Source: a bacterium UBP2_UBA2255 (GTDB taxonomy: Bacteria > Edwardsbacteria > AC1 > EtOH8). Taken from it: a stretch of DNA of 27,781 bases. The notes beneath the pieces are model-generated. The model was not told where the DNA came from, made no database searches, and was given only the letters and a program-made list of their open reading frames with translations. Positions 7,630 to 16,711 of this stretch are shown piece by piece. Numbering within the stretch: position 1 is the first letter of the stretch; each line of letters opens with the position of its first letter. The stretch is taken from positions 1 through 27,781 of the forward strand of contig DDXR01000052.1 in the NCBI GenBank assembly GCA_002347565.1, read 5' to 3'. The position numbers were made by a program, and so were the translations under genes.

Positions 7630-8590
7630 GCAGCTCGACCTTTCGGTCGTCATCCCGGTGTACAACGAGCGGGACAACATCGCCGAGCTGTCGCAGCGGC
7701 TGACGAAGGTGCTGAGGGGCCTGCAGCTGTCGTACGAGGTGCTGTTCGTCGACGACGGCAGCGACGACCGTCCGCTTGATGACCACGAAGGGAAGAGGAT
7801 CAGCGGAACCCTTGCCGAAATACTGAAGGCGAAGAAGCTCCATAAAAATATCTCGGTCTTGACCCTCGCGAAGAACTCGGGAAAATCGCAGGCCTACATC
7901 GTGGGGTTCGACGCTGCGCAAGGCGACATCGTGATCACCATGGACGGCGATCTGCAGGACCGTCCGGAACAAATACCGGATTTCCTCAACAAGATCAATG
8001 ATGAGAACTATGATCTGGTCACCGGCTGGAAGTACACCGGCAAGGGCAAGCGGAAGTTCTCCTCGCGGATGTTCAACTGGCTGACGGAGAAGGTGACCCG
8101 TCTCAGCATTCACGACACGAACTGCCCGTTCAAGGCCTATCGCAAGGACGTCGTCAAGAAAATGTGGGTATATGGGAACCTGTATCGCTTCATTCCCGCG
8201 ATGGCGTACTGGCAGGGGTACCGGGTCGCCGAGATCAAAGTTGAGAATGATCCGCGGAGGCACGGTGAGACGAAGTACGGACCGTGGCGCTGGATGGGCG
8301 GATTTATCGACCTGTTGACGGTTTTTTTCCTGACGCAGTACATCAAGCGGCCGTTGTACCTGTTCAGCATCGCGGGCACGATATCCTTCATGCTCGGATT
8401 CGTCATCGAGCTGTACATCCTGATCGATGGGATCATGAAAGGATTCATCAGCCATACGGCGCTGATGCTGCTGGGCATCGTCTTCATCATCGCCAGCATC
8501 CAGTTCATCTCCACCGGCCTGCTGGCCGAGATGATCATCCGGGTCCGCCAGGAACTGCAGCGGGACGTGCCGGTGTATAAGAAGAACTGA
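7613..8590 (+). CDS. Polyprenyl-phosphate glycosyltransferase, GtrB/DPM1-like
   Basis: A family-2 glycosyltransferase of 325 residues. The N-terminal GT-A domain has VVIPVYNE, FVDDGSDD and the metal-binding MDGDLQDRP (D111, D113). GKSQAYIVGFDAAQGD is also typical. Two C-terminal membrane segments (about residues 245-275 and 285-312) anchor it, as in GtrB, ArnC and YfdH. It should load undecaprenyl phosphate with a sugar from a nucleotide donor on the inner face of the membrane. The upstream GT-C enzyme could then use that product as donor, though this is inference. Codon use is visibly less GC-rich than in its neighbours. Its start overlaps the GT-C gene by 17 bases. Confidence 0.88.
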   Translation: MPTASKQLDLSVVIPVYNERDNIAELSQRLTKVLRGLQLSYEVLFVDDGSDDRPLDDHEGKRISGTLAEILKAKKLHKNISVLTLAKNSGKSQAYIVGFDAAQGDIVITMDGDLQDRPEQIPDFLNKINDENYDLVTGWKYTGKGKRKFSSRMFNWLTEKVTRLSIHDTNCPFKAYRKDVVKKMWVYGNLYRFIPAMAYWQGYRVAEIKVENDPRRHGETKYGPWRWMGGFIDLLTVFFLTQYIKRPLYLFSIAGTISFMLGFVIELYILIDGIMKGFISHTALMLLGIVFIIASIQFISTGLLAEMIIRVRQELQRDVPVYKKN

Positions 8591-8615
8591 CCCATTAGAA
8601 CGGGATCCCGATCGC

Positions 8616-9773
8616 GTGAAAAAGAAACGCCTGATCATCCTGGGCTCCACCGGCTCGATCGGCACCCAGGCCGTCGAGGTGGTGCAGCGCCACCGCGACC
8701 GGTTCGCGGTTGTCGGCCTGGCGGCCAATTCGCGCTTCGACCTGCTGGCCCGGCAGATCGCCGAGTTCCGGCCGGCCATGGTCTGCGCCGGTGGGGACCA
8801 CGACCGCGACGGCTGGCGGCTGGCCGCGCGGCGCTGCAAGGCCGCTGTGGTGTTCGGGCCGGAGGGTCTGGTCCGGCTGGCCGCGCTGCGCGGCGCAGGC
8901 CTGGTGATCAACGCGCTGGTGGGCGCGGCCGGGCTGGAGCCAACCCTGGCAGCGGTGCAGGCCGGCCACGACGTGGCGCTGGCCAACAAGGAGACCTTGG
9001 TGGCCGGCGGCGAGCTGGTGATGCGGGCCGTGCGGGCGCACGGCGTCCGCCTGCTGCCAATCGACAGCGAGCATGCGGCGCTGCACCAGTGCCTGGACGG
9101 CCGCGACCCGTCGACGGTGCGGCGGCTGGTCCTGACCGCCTCGGGCGGACCGTTCCGGGGACTGGCGCGCCACAGCCTGCGCGCGGTCACGGCCCGCCGC
9201 GCCCTGCGCCACCCCACCTGGAACATGGGGCAGAAGGTGACCATCGACTCGGCCACCCTGATGAACAAGGGGCTGGAAATGATCGAGGCCCACCACCTGT
9301 TCGGCGTGCCGCCGTCGCGCATCTCGGTCGTGGTCCACCCCGAGTCGATCGTCCATTCGCTGGTGGAGTTTTCAGACGGCTCGCTGCTGGCGCAGCTGTC
9401 GGCGCCCGACATGCGGCTGCCGATCCAGTACGCGCTGACGTGGCCCGAGCGCCTGCCGTCGCTGGCGCCGCCATGCGACCTGGCCGCCGTGGGCCGGCTG
9501 ACGTTTCACCGCCCGGACCGGGACACCTTCGCCTGCCTGGACCTGGCCTACCGGGCGATCACGGCCGGCGGCACCGCGCCGGCCGTGATGAACGCCGCCA
9601 ACGAGGAGGCGGTCCGCGCCTTCCTGGAGGGGCGGATCGGCTTCCTCGACATCCCGCGGCTGATCAGCCTGGCCATGCGGGCGGTCCCCCGGCGACCCGT
9701 CCGCGGGATCAGCGGCATCCGGTCGGCCGACGCCCGGACCCGCGACTTCTGCCGGATACAGATCGGAGAGTGA
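8616..9773 (+). CDS. dxr: 1-deoxy-D-xylulose 5-phosphate reductoisomerase
   Basis: The first committed enzyme of the MEP isoprenoid pathway converts DXP to MEP with NADPH. The 385 residues are of normal length. Visible motifs are GSTGSIG (residues 10-16) for NADPH, ALANKETLV, the DSEHAAL metal-binding segment, ASGGPFRG, and HPTWNMGQKVTIDSATLMNK, followed by HPESIVHSLVEF. The start is GTG 8616, immediately before KKKRLIILGSTGSIG; its Shine-Dalgarno is weak. The gene is directly abutted by an M50 protease gene. Many bacteria have the PDZ-containing rseP at this position, whereas the protease here is the small type without a PDZ domain. Confidence 0.97.
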   Translation: MKKKRLIILGSTGSIGTQAVEVVQRHRDRFAVVGLAANSRFDLLARQIAEFRPAMVCAGGDHDRDGWRLAARRCKAAVVFGPEGLVRLAALRGAGLVINALVGAAGLEPTLAAVQAGHDVALANKETLVAGGELVMRAVRAHGVRLLPIDSEHAALHQCLDGRDPSTVRRLVLTASGGPFRGLARHSLRAVTARRALRHPTWNMGQKVTIDSATLMNKGLEMIEAHHLFGVPPSRISVVVHPESIVHSLVEFSDGSLLAQLSAPDMRLPIQYALTWPERLPSLAPPCDLAAVGRLTFHRPDRDTFACLDLAYRAITAGGTAPAVMNAANEEAVRAFLEGRIGFLDIPRLISLAMRAVPRRPVRGISGIRSADARTRDFCRIQIGE

Positions 9774-10433
9774 ATGCAGTCAACCATACTTGAGATCGTG
9801 CTGGCCGTGCCGGCCGTGCTGTTCGCCATCACCATCCATGAGTACGCCCACGGCTGGGTGGCCGACCGGCTGGGCGATCCCACCGCCCGGCAGATGGGGC
9901 GGCTGACCCTCAACCCGCTGGCCCACCTCGATCCGATCGGCGCCCTGATGCTGATCCTGGTGCGGATCGGCTGGGCCAAGCCGGTGCCGGTCAACCCCTA
10001 CAACCTGAAGAATCCGCGGCGCGACATGGTCTGGATCTCGCTGGCCGGCCCGGCCGCAAACCTGGCGGCCGCGCTGGTGCTGGGGACCGCCGTCCGGATG
10101 ATCATCATGGCCGGGGCCGGTCGCGGCGGACTGATGACGCCGGTGCTGCTGCTGCTGGTGTTCGGCGTGGTGATCAATGTGGCGCTGGCGGTCTTCAATG
10201 TCATCCCCATCCCGCCCCTGGACGGTTCGAAGGTTCTGGCCGGCGTGCTGCCGCCACGCTGGGCTTACCAGTACCTCAGGTACGAACGCTTCGGTCCGGT
10301 GCTGCTGATCGGCGTGATCCTGCTGGGCCAGCTGACCGGCATCAGCGTCCTGGGCCGGCTGATCATGCCGGCGCTGGGATTTTTCGTCAACCTGTTCACC
10401 GGTTACCCGCTCTCCCAGTTGTTCGCACCGTAA
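9774..10433 (+). CDS. M50 family site-2 protease (YwhC/SpoIVFB-like, no PDZ)
   Basis: A 219-residue membrane zinc metalloprotease. The first transmembrane segment contains HEYAH (H22, E23, H26). The third zinc ligand is D150 in PIPPLDGSK. NPLAHLDPIG and KPVPVNPYNLKNPRRD are shared with the small site-2 proteases often annotated as Rip or YwhC. Four to six hydrophobic segments are present and there is no PDZ insertion. Such enzymes cut transmembrane segments of regulators or leftover signal peptides; the substrate here is unknown. ATG follows the dxr stop with zero spacing, so the two are probably co-translated. Confidence 0.92.
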   Translation: MQSTILEIVLAVPAVLFAITIHEYAHGWVADRLGDPTARQMGRLTLNPLAHLDPIGALMLILVRIGWAKPVPVNPYNLKNPRRDMVWISLAGPAANLAAALVLGTAVRMIIMAGAGRGGLMTPVLLLLVFGVVINVALAVFNVIPIPPLDGSKVLAGVLPPRWAYQYLRYERFGPVLLIGVILLGQLTGISVLGRLIMPALGFFVNLFTGYPLSQLFAP

Positions 10434-10453
10434 CCCCATCACTGAGGCCCGTC

Positions 10454-12178
10454 ATGAGCAAGCGGCTGGTCTACACCGACAGGCATTACCTGGCCCGGTC
10501 CGGGCTGGGGCTGATCACCATCAAGGGGATGCTGGCCCGCTCGGCCGGGCTGTACCCGTTCAAGGTCGCGCTCCAGATCAGGCGCGGCGACGGATTCCAC
10601 AAGATCACCTACCGCGAGCTCAAGGAGCGCGCCGACCAGCTGGAGTCCGGGCTGGCCTCCCGTGGCGTCAGGTTCGGCGACCGGGTGGCCATCATCGGCG
10701 AGAACTGCCCCGAGTGGACCGAGAGCTACTTCGCCTTGGCCTCACTGGGCGCGGTGATCGTGCCGCTGGACTCGCAGTTGAAGGCCCAGGAGATCCGCCA
10801 CATCCTGATCGATTCCGAGGCCTGCGCCGTGATCGCCACCGACGGGTTCATGGAGACGATCGCCGAGGCGGTGCACAAGCTGCCCACGGTCAAGCAGGTG
10901 TTCCGGATGAACGACCTCTCGGCGCTGTACGAACCGCCCCAGCCCAAGCAGCTGAAGCGCCAGGTGCAGCTGGACGACCTGGCGGTGATCATCTACACCT
11001 CGGGCACCACCGGCCAGGCCAAGGGCGTGATGCTGACCAACAGGAACATCATGGCCAACGTCGACAGCGCCTACCAGACCTGGTCCTACGACCACCACGA
11101 CACCTTCCTCTCGGTGCTGCCGCTGCACCACACCTTCGAGGCCACGGCCGGGATGCACGTCCCGCTCTACGCCGGGGCCACCATCTGCTACGCCCGATCG
11201 CTCAAGTCGCGCGACATCGTCGGCGACATCCGCGACAGCGGGGCCACCATCATGCTGGGGGTGCCGCTGCTGTTCGAGAAGATCTACGAGGGCATCCTGC
11301 GGGCGGTGAAGGAGAAGCCAATGCTGACCCGGGCCGCCTTTGCGGCTTCCACCGGGCTGGTGAAGTCGATCAAGACCCTGACCGGCGCCGCCGCCGGCAG
11401 GAAGGTGTTCGGCTCGATGCGCCAGAAGGCCGGGCTGTCCAGCCTGCGGCTGCTGGTGTCGGGCGGCGCGGCCCTCAAGCCGGAGGTGGCCGTCGGCCTG
11501 GAGACGCTCGGCCTGACGATCATGCAGGGCTACGGGCTGACCGAGTCGGCGCCGGTGCTGACCCTGAACTGCATCAGCCGGCCCGAGCCGGGGTCGGTGG
11601 GGCCGCCGCTGGCGGACGTCGATATCAAGATCGTTGATCCCGACGCCAGCGGCATCGGCGAGATCGCGGCCCGGGGGCCGAACATCATGCCCGGCTACTA
11701 CAAGAACCAGGCGGCCACCGACGCCGTGATCCGCGACGGCTGGCTGCACACCGGCGACCTGGGATACATCGACCAGCGCGGCTGCGTGTTCATCACCGGC
11801 CGGGCCAAGAACGTCATCGTCTCGGCCGCGGGCAAGAACATCTACCCCGAGGAGGTGGAGGCCCAGCTGGCCAAGAGCCCCTACGTCGCCGAGTCCCTGG
11901 TGCTGGGCGAGAAGCACGAGCTGACGGGGCGCGAGGAGGTCCACGCCATCGTCTATCCCAACTACGAGGCGTTCGACGAGCACGCGGCGCGCCACAAGGT
12001 CAAGCTGGACGAGGCCGCCATCGAGAAGATCCTGCGGGCCGAGATCCGGCACCAGTGCTCCCACCTGGCGGAATACAAGCGGGTCAAGCACTTCTCGGTG
12101 CGCGAGGAGGAGTTCCCCAAGACCACCACCCGCAAGATCAAGCGCTACCTGTTCGTGGGCAAGAAGGTATCGGTCTGA
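10454..12178 (+). CDS. Long-chain fatty-acid-CoA ligase (AMP-forming)
   Basis: An ANL-superfamily adenylating enzyme of 574 residues. It has the phosphate-binding loop YTSGTTGQAKG (residues 181-191), LPLHHTFEATAG, the GYGLTESAPV adenine/acyl motif, WLHTGDLGYID and RAKNVIVSAAGKNIYPEEVE. The C-terminal lysine that contacts the acyl-AMP is K561 in TTTRKIKR. It should activate a fatty acid to acyl-AMP and then acyl-CoA, at or near the inner membrane. LPLHHTFE and KNIYPEEVE resemble FadD/FAA-type and Acs-acyltransferase-type ligases. Chain length cannot be told. It starts 20 bases after the protease gene. Confidence 0.9.
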   Translation: MSKRLVYTDRHYLARSGLGLITIKGMLARSAGLYPFKVALQIRRGDGFHKITYRELKERADQLESGLASRGVRFGDRVAIIGENCPEWTESYFALASLGAVIVPLDSQLKAQEIRHILIDSEACAVIATDGFMETIAEAVHKLPTVKQVFRMNDLSALYEPPQPKQLKRQVQLDDLAVIIYTSGTTGQAKGVMLTNRNIMANVDSAYQTWSYDHHDTFLSVLPLHHTFEATAGMHVPLYAGATICYARSLKSRDIVGDIRDSGATIMLGVPLLFEKIYEGILRAVKEKPMLTRAAFAASTGLVKSIKTLTGAAAGRKVFGSMRQKAGLSSLRLLVSGGAALKPEVAVGLETLGLTIMQGYGLTESAPVLTLNCISRPEPGSVGPPLADVDIKIVDPDASGIGEIAARGPNIMPGYYKNQAATDAVIRDGWLHTGDLGYIDQRGCVFITGRAKNVIVSAAGKNIYPEEVEAQLAKSPYVAESLVLGEKHELTGREEVHAIVYPNYEAFDEHAARHKVKLDEAAIEKILRAEIRHQCSHLAEYKRVKHFSVREEEFPKTTTRKIKRYLFVGKKVSV

Positions 12179-12231
12179 ACGCCGCCGCAGCGTTGTCAAT
12201 CACCGGGTCGCAGCGCAGCAGCACCCAACCA

Positions 12232-12249
12232 GCCGGCCCCGGGGCCGGC
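12232..12249. repeat. Perfect 18-base palindrome between the ligase and coiled-coil genes
   Basis: GCCGGCCCCGGGGCCGGC reads the same on both strands, and as RNA would fold to a 7-pair stem with a 4-base loop. No T-tract follows, so it is not a canonical intrinsic terminator. It lies 40 bases before the coiled-coil start and could be a processing or attenuation hairpin, or chance in GC-rich DNA. Confidence 0.35.
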
Positions 12250-12288
12250 ATCCCGAACGCTCCGCACACTCAACCACGCGAGGACGCC

Positions 12289-15200
12289 ATGCTGTTCTCC
12301 AAGAAGAAAGAGGAAAAGGGCCCCGAGTCGCCGCTCGACTCCCTGAAGAAGGAGGAGGCGGCCCTGATCGGCCAGATCGAGCAGGGGCGGCGGAGCTACA
12401 CCTCGCTGGACCAGCTGCTGGCCGAGCGCAAGAAGATGCTGGAGGACATCCACGCCCGCCTGGCCGAGGCCCTGGGCGAGGAGATGGCGATGGGCCAGCG
12501 GATGGGCGAGGCCGGCGCCAAGCTGGCCGACGTCAACAAGAAACTGGATGAGCGCACCAGGGAAGACAGCAACCTGGCGACCAAGATCTGGGAGAAGCGG
12601 GCCGAACTCCTCAAGATCAACCAGGGGCTGGAGGAAGGGAAGAAGGCGGCCGCCGAGAACGCCGAGAGGACCCAGGCCATCCAGGCCGAGCTGCTGTCGC
12701 TGGAGCAGGCCCGGGCCGAGGCCAGGCAGAAGGCCGACTCCGGCCGCGCCGAGCTGGAGTCGGTGCAGCAGGCCGTGCAGCGGGAGCTGGCCAAGCAGCA
12801 GGACGCCGCGGCGCTGTTCGCCGACAAGCAGAAGACGCTGGACGAGCTCGACGCCCGGGCCGCCGCCGCTCGGGCCGCGGAGGCGGAGGCGCTCACGCAC
12901 GCCGAGCAGCTGCGGGCGGCGGAGGCCGCCGCCGCCCGGAAGATCGAGGAGACGGAGAACCGCCAGCTACAGCTGCTGTCGGAGCTGACCGCAGCCGAGC
13001 AGGAGCGGAACGACTTCCTGGCCAAGGCCGAGTCGCTCAAGGGCGAGGTCACGGCCCTGACGCAGGAGATCGCCGGCCTGACGCGGCAGCGCGAGGAGCT
13101 GGCTGCCGGCATCGCCGAGGTGCGGTCGTCCGAGGCCCAGGTGGTGGCGCGCCACGAAGAGCTGAGGAAGCAGGAGGACGGCCTGCGCTCGCGCATCGCC
13201 GAGCTGTCCGCTCAGCACGAACGCCTGGCCGGCCAGGCCGACAACGACCAACTGCTGCTGAACCAGACGCAGGAGCAGATCCGGGAGGCCGAACGGACCA
13301 AGGCGGGACTCGCGGACCAGCAGGCGGGCGTCCAGGCCCAGATCCAGGAACTGTCCAGGTCGATCGCCGGCCTGACCGCCGAGCGCGACGAGCTGCGGCG
13401 CGGCATCGAGGAGATCAAGTCGTCCGAGTCCCAGGTGGTGGCCAGGCACCAGCAGCTGAAGGCCGAGGAGGGCGCGCTCCGTTCAGCGCTGGCGGAATTG
13501 CAGCAGCAGGAGGGCGCCCAGCGCACCCAGCTCGACGCCGTGCGGGGAGCGGCGGCCCAGGCGGAGGCGGCGCTGCAATCCCTGGTCCAGGAGCAGCACA
13601 GCCGACGCCAGCAGATCGAGAGCATGGCCACCGGACTGGCGGCCAAGGAGAAGGATCTGGCCGACAGGCAGTCGCTGCTGCAGCAGACGCTGTCCGACAT
13701 CGAGAAATTCCAGGACGAGCGCCGGCTGGCGCAAGAGGCGCTGGCCGAGGTCCAGGGCAAGGTGATCGAGGCCGAGTCGCGCCAGGCCGACCTGGAACTC
13801 AAGATCGGGACCATGATCCAGGGGTTGGAGGAAAAGACCGCGCGCAACGCCTCGCTGGAGGCCGAGATCGCCCGCAACCAGCATGAGGTCGAGCTGGTGC
13901 AGCAGCTGGAGGCCAGCCTGGCCCAGCTGCGGCAGGAGATCCAGGCGTCCGAGGGCCAGCGTGACGGACTGCAGGCGGAGATCGCCCGGATGGAGACCGC
14001 CGCCGCCGACCTGGAACGGCGCCATGACGAGGCCCGGCAATACGTCGCGGAGTGGGACGGCAAGCAGCAGGAGCTGGCCAGCCAGGCCGGGGAGCTGGAG
14101 CAGCACAAGGCCGAGCTCGCGGACCAGGTCGGCAACCTGACCCGGCAGCGCGACGAGCTGTCCGGCACACTGGCCGCCCTCAAGGACGAGTACGAGCACA
14201 TCGACCAGGTGCGGGCTGAGGTCGGGCAGCTGCGGGCCGAGCGCGACGGCCTGCGGGAAGAGGCCAGGAAGGCCCGCAAGGAGCGCGACAAGCACGCCGC
14301 CGAGGTGGGCAGCCGCCAGTCGGAGCTGGAGAGCATCCAGAACGAGTTCGGCCAGCTGGAGTCGCTGGTGGCAACCCTGACCGAGCAGCGGGACGGGGCC
14401 AAGGCCGAGATCGAGGGCATCGAACGCAAGCGGGAGGAGCTGGAGCGGTTCCTGGCGGAGAAGCAGGACCTGCTGGGCGAGCAGCAGCGGATTGCGGCCG
14501 AGCTCGATGCGTCCCGGCTGGAGCTTGACGCTGCCCGCCGCGAGCTGGCCCAGGCCCGGGAGGAGCAGCAGAACGCTGCGCTCAAGGCCGAGGAATTGCG
14601 GGGCATGGCGGCCGGCGTGGAGAAAGCCATTGAAAGGCACCGGGCCGAGGAGGAGGCGCTGCGGCAGCGGATCGAGAGCGCCGAGAAGCTCAAGGCCGAG
14701 GCGCTGTTGATCGAGCAGCAGATGGAGGACCGGCGGGCCGAAATCGGAGATCTTTCTCGCCAGGCCGGCCTGCTGCAGCAGGAGGTGGAGCGGCTGACCC
14801 GCGAGAAGGATGAACGCGAGCAGATGGAGGCCCGCCGCAAGGAGGAGGAAATGGCGGCCCTGCTGAAGGTCAAGGCCAGGGTCCGCCCCGCGACCACCGG
14901 CCTGTCAAGGCCGGCGGCCAGGCTGGCCGCGGCGCCGGTGGCCCGCATCGAGCCGGGCGCGGAGGAGACGGAGGAGGCGGCCGGGGAACAGCCGGAGCCG
15001 TCCGCGCCGCACAGCGAGAAGCCTTCCGGACTGCGCCCGCTGGGCGCCCCCAGGCCCGCGGCGGCTGGGCCGCGACCGTTGCTGCAGCCCAAGGCCCCCT
15101 CCCAGCCGTTCGCACAGCACAAGCCAAAGCCGGCGGCCTCGCCGTTCGCCCGGCCCCATCTGGCGCCCAGGCCGCCGGTCAACCCGCTGGCTCCCCGGCC

Positions 15201-15312
15201 TCAGCCGGAGCCGCCGGCACCCGTTCGCCCGGCCCCCACGGCCCCGCACAAGCCGCAGCTGCGCCCGCTGCCCGGCAAGGCCGGCCCCAGGTCGGAGATC
15301 ACCTTCAGCTGA
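12289..15312 (+). CDS. Large coiled-coil protein with Pro/Ala-rich tail, function unknown
   Basis: A 1007-residue protein with no signal peptide or membrane segment visible. It starts MLFSKKKEEKG. Residues about 15 to 870 are nearly continuous heptad-rich, Glu/Gln/Ala/Leu/Arg coiled coil. The last ~130 residues are rich in Pro, Ala and Arg and probably disordered. A 50-residue block with IAGLT and SSEAQVVARH (DNA from 13069) recurs 98 residues later as IAGLT and SSESQVVARH (DNA from 13363), an internal duplication. I see no Walker A or hinge, so it is not an SMC. The open frame extends upstream to 12055 inside the ligase gene, but ATG 12289 is preferred because the upstream part is a shadow of that gene. 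A cytoskeletal or scaffold role is possible but not shown. Confidence 0.85.
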   Translation: MLFSKKKEEKGPESPLDSLKKEEAALIGQIEQGRRSYTSLDQLLAERKKMLEDIHARLAEALGEEMAMGQRMGEAGAKLADVNKKLDERTREDSNLATKIWEKRAELLKINQGLEEGKKAAAENAERTQAIQAELLSLEQARAEARQKADSGRAELESVQQAVQRELAKQQDAAALFADKQKTLDELDARAAAARAAEAEALTHAEQLRAAEAAAARKIEETENRQLQLLSELTAAEQERNDFLAKAESLKGEVTALTQEIAGLTRQREELAAGIAEVRSSEAQVVARHEELRKQEDGLRSRIAELSAQHERLAGQADNDQLLLNQTQEQIREAERTKAGLADQQAGVQAQIQELSRSIAGLTAERDELRRGIEEIKSSESQVVARHQQLKAEEGALRSALAELQQQEGAQRTQLDAVRGAAAQAEAALQSLVQEQHSRRQQIESMATGLAAKEKDLADRQSLLQQTLSDIEKFQDERRLAQEALAEVQGKVIEAESRQADLELKIGTMIQGLEEKTARNASLEAEIARNQHEVELVQQLEASLAQLRQEIQASEGQRDGLQAEIARMETAAADLERRHDEARQYVAEWDGKQQELASQAGELEQHKAELADQVGNLTRQRDELSGTLAALKDEYEHIDQVRAEVGQLRAERDGLREEARKARKERDKHAAEVGSRQSELESIQNEFGQLESLVATLTEQRDGAKAEIEGIERKREELERFLAEKQDLLGEQQRIAAELDASRLELDAARRELAQAREEQQNAALKAEELRGMAAGVEKAIERHRAEEEALRQRIESAEKLKAEALLIEQQMEDRRAEIGDLSRQAGLLQQEVERLTREKDEREQMEARRKEEEMAALLKVKARVRPATTGLSRPAARLAAAPVARIEPGAEETEEAAGEQPEPSAPHSEKPSGLRPLGAPRPAAAGPRPLLQPKAPSQPFAQHKPKPAASPFARPHLAPRPPVNPLAPRPQPEPPAPVRPAPTAPHKPQLRPLPGKAGPRSEITFS

Positions 15313-15318
15313 CGGGGC

Positions 15319-16212
15319 ATGGACCTCGACCGTCTCCGCGAGCGTTACCTCAGTCACTTGGCGGTCGAGCGCGGCCTGTCGCGCAACAGCCTCGAGGCCT
15401 ACGACCGCGACCTGCGGCGCTACCTGGGCCGGCTGGGGGCTTGCGGCGTATCCGCAGCCGGGCAGGTAGCCAGGGCGCACATCTCCGGATTCCTGGTGGA
15501 GCTGGCAGGGTACGGGCTGTCGCCGGTGACGCTGGCGCGGACCATCTCGGCCATCCGGGGATTCCACCGCTTCCTGTCCGGCGAGGGACTGGCGCCGTCC
15601 GATCCCTCGGCCGACCTGGAGTCCCCCAAACCCCCCCAGCGCCTGCCGGAGGTGCTCGATTACCCCTCCATCGAGCGGCTGCTGTCCCAGCCCGACCCGT
15701 CGTCGCCGCTGGGCCTGCGGGACCGGGCGATGCTGGAGCTGATGTACGCCTGCGGCCTGCGCGTTTCCGAGCTGCTGGCCCTCTCGCTCAAGGACCTGTT
15801 TTTCGGCGAGGGGTTCCTGCGCTGCCTCGGCAAGGGGTCCAAGGAGCGCCTGATACCGGTGGGCGGCTCAGCGGTGGAGTGGGTGTGCCGCTACGCCGGG
15901 GAGGCGCGGCCGGCGCTGGCGGGGAAGCAAGAGACGGAGACCCTGTTCCTGAACTGCCGCGGCCGGCCGCTGTCGCGGATGGGTTTTTGGAAGATACTGA
16001 AATCATACGCGGCCAAAGCCGGCATCAGGAAAAGGGTGCACCCGCATATACTCAGGCACTCGTTCGCCACGCACCTGCTGGAGGGCGGGGCCGACCTGCG
16101 CTCGGTGCAGGAGATGCTGGGCCACGCCGACATCAGCACCACCCAGATCTACACCCACGTCGACCGGGAGTATCTCAAGGAGGTGCACCGGCAGTTCCAT
16201 CCCCGGGGGTGA
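15319..16212 (+). CDS. xerD: Site-specific tyrosine recombinase XerD
   Basis: This recombinase resolves chromosome dimers at dif, normally with XerC. The 297 residues comprise an N-terminal SAM-like DNA-binding domain (1-100) and the catalytic domain. All catalytic residues are present: R148 (CGLRVSEL), K172 (GKGSKER), H243 and R246 (HILRHSFATHLL), H269 (MLGHADIS) and the nucleophile Y278 (QIYTHV). These numbers lie within one residue of those I recall for E. coli XerD. The C-terminus QFHPRG resembles XerD rather than XerC. The coiled-coil gene ends 6 bases before its ATG, so the two are probably cotranscribed. No dif-like site was recognised in the window. Confidence 0.94.
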   Translation: MDLDRLRERYLSHLAVERGLSRNSLEAYDRDLRRYLGRLGACGVSAAGQVARAHISGFLVELAGYGLSPVTLARTISAIRGFHRFLSGEGLAPSDPSADLESPKPPQRLPEVLDYPSIERLLSQPDPSSPLGLRDRAMLELMYACGLRVSELLALSLKDLFFGEGFLRCLGKGSKERLIPVGGSAVEWVCRYAGEARPALAGKQETETLFLNCRGRPLSRMGFWKILKSYAAKAGIRKRVHPHILRHSFATHLLEGGADLRSVQEMLGHADISTTQIYTHVDREYLKEVHRQFHPRG

Positions 16213-16292
16213 CCTGGCTTGCTGTCCCAGACTTTATGACTGCGAGCCGCTCGCCAGCGACTGCAGTTCACCATCAAGAAGGGCATGATATC

Positions 16293-16679
16293 ATGAAGCA
16301 ACCCGTCAAGACCGACAAGGCCCCGGCCGCCATCGGGCCGTACTCGCAGGCCATCGAGCTGCAGGTCACCGGCAAGCTGCTGTTCACCTCGGGCCAGATC
16401 CCGCTGGTCCCGGCGACCGGCGCCATGGTCGAGGGCGACATCAAGGCCCAAACCACCCAGGCGCTGGAGAACCTCAAGGCCGTGCTGACCGCCGCGGGCT
16501 CCAGCCTGCACAAGGTGATCAAGACCACGGTGTTCCTGGCCGACATGAACGATTTCGCCGCCATGAACGAGGTCTACGCCACGTACTTCGAAGGCGCCAC
16601 GCCGGCCCGCTCGGCCGTGCAGGTCTCAAGGCTGCCCAAGGACGCCAGGGTCGAGATCGAGGCGATCGCCGAGGTCTGA
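16293..16679 (+). CDS. ridA: RidA family reactive imine/enamine deaminase
   Basis: A 128-residue protein of the RidA/YjgF family, which hydrolyses 2-aminoacrylate and related imines released by PLP enzymes. Visible motifs are APAAIGPYSQAI, LLFTSGQIPLVP, TTQALENLKAVL, and the substrate-binding arginine R106 in PARSAVQV (R105 in E. coli RidA). The C-terminal VEIEAIAEV is characteristic. AAGAAGGG precedes ATG 16293 at suitable spacing. A longer in-frame extension back to 15441 is a shadow of xerD. It lies 80 bases after xerD and immediately before a repeat-flanked insertion. Confidence 0.95.
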   Translation: MKQPVKTDKAPAAIGPYSQAIELQVTGKLLFTSGQIPLVPATGAMVEGDIKAQTTQALENLKAVLTAAGSSLHKVIKTTVFLADMNDFAAMNEVYATYFEGATPARSAVQVSRLPKDARVEIEAIAEV

Positions 16680-16688
16680 TCCCTTGAC

Positions 16689-16699
16689 GTATAGCGGAG
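16689..16699 (+). repeat. Left 11-base inverted repeat of the four-helix-bundle cassette
   Basis: GTATAGCGGAG lies 12 bases before the four-helix-bundle start codon. Its exact reverse complement CTCCGCTATAC lies at 17104-17114, 15 bases after that gene's stop. The core TATAGCGGA also occurs, inverted, at 147-155. Confidence 0.6.
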
Positions 16700-16711
16700 A
16701 GCGAAGATCGT

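Noticed and set aside
12232..12249. Intrinsic terminator of the acyl-CoA ligase gene
   Set aside because: The palindrome is perfect but no T-tract follows, so it is listed only as a palindrome.
13212..15182. 656-codon minus-strand frame opposite the coiled-coil gene
   Set aside because: Its Ser/Arg/Ala-rich translation is the expected antisense of Glu/Gln/Ala/Leu coiled-coil codons.
15319..16212. Integrase of a mobile element
   Set aside because: Length, residue positions and C-terminus match XerD, and no cargo, attachment sites or tRNA gene surround it.
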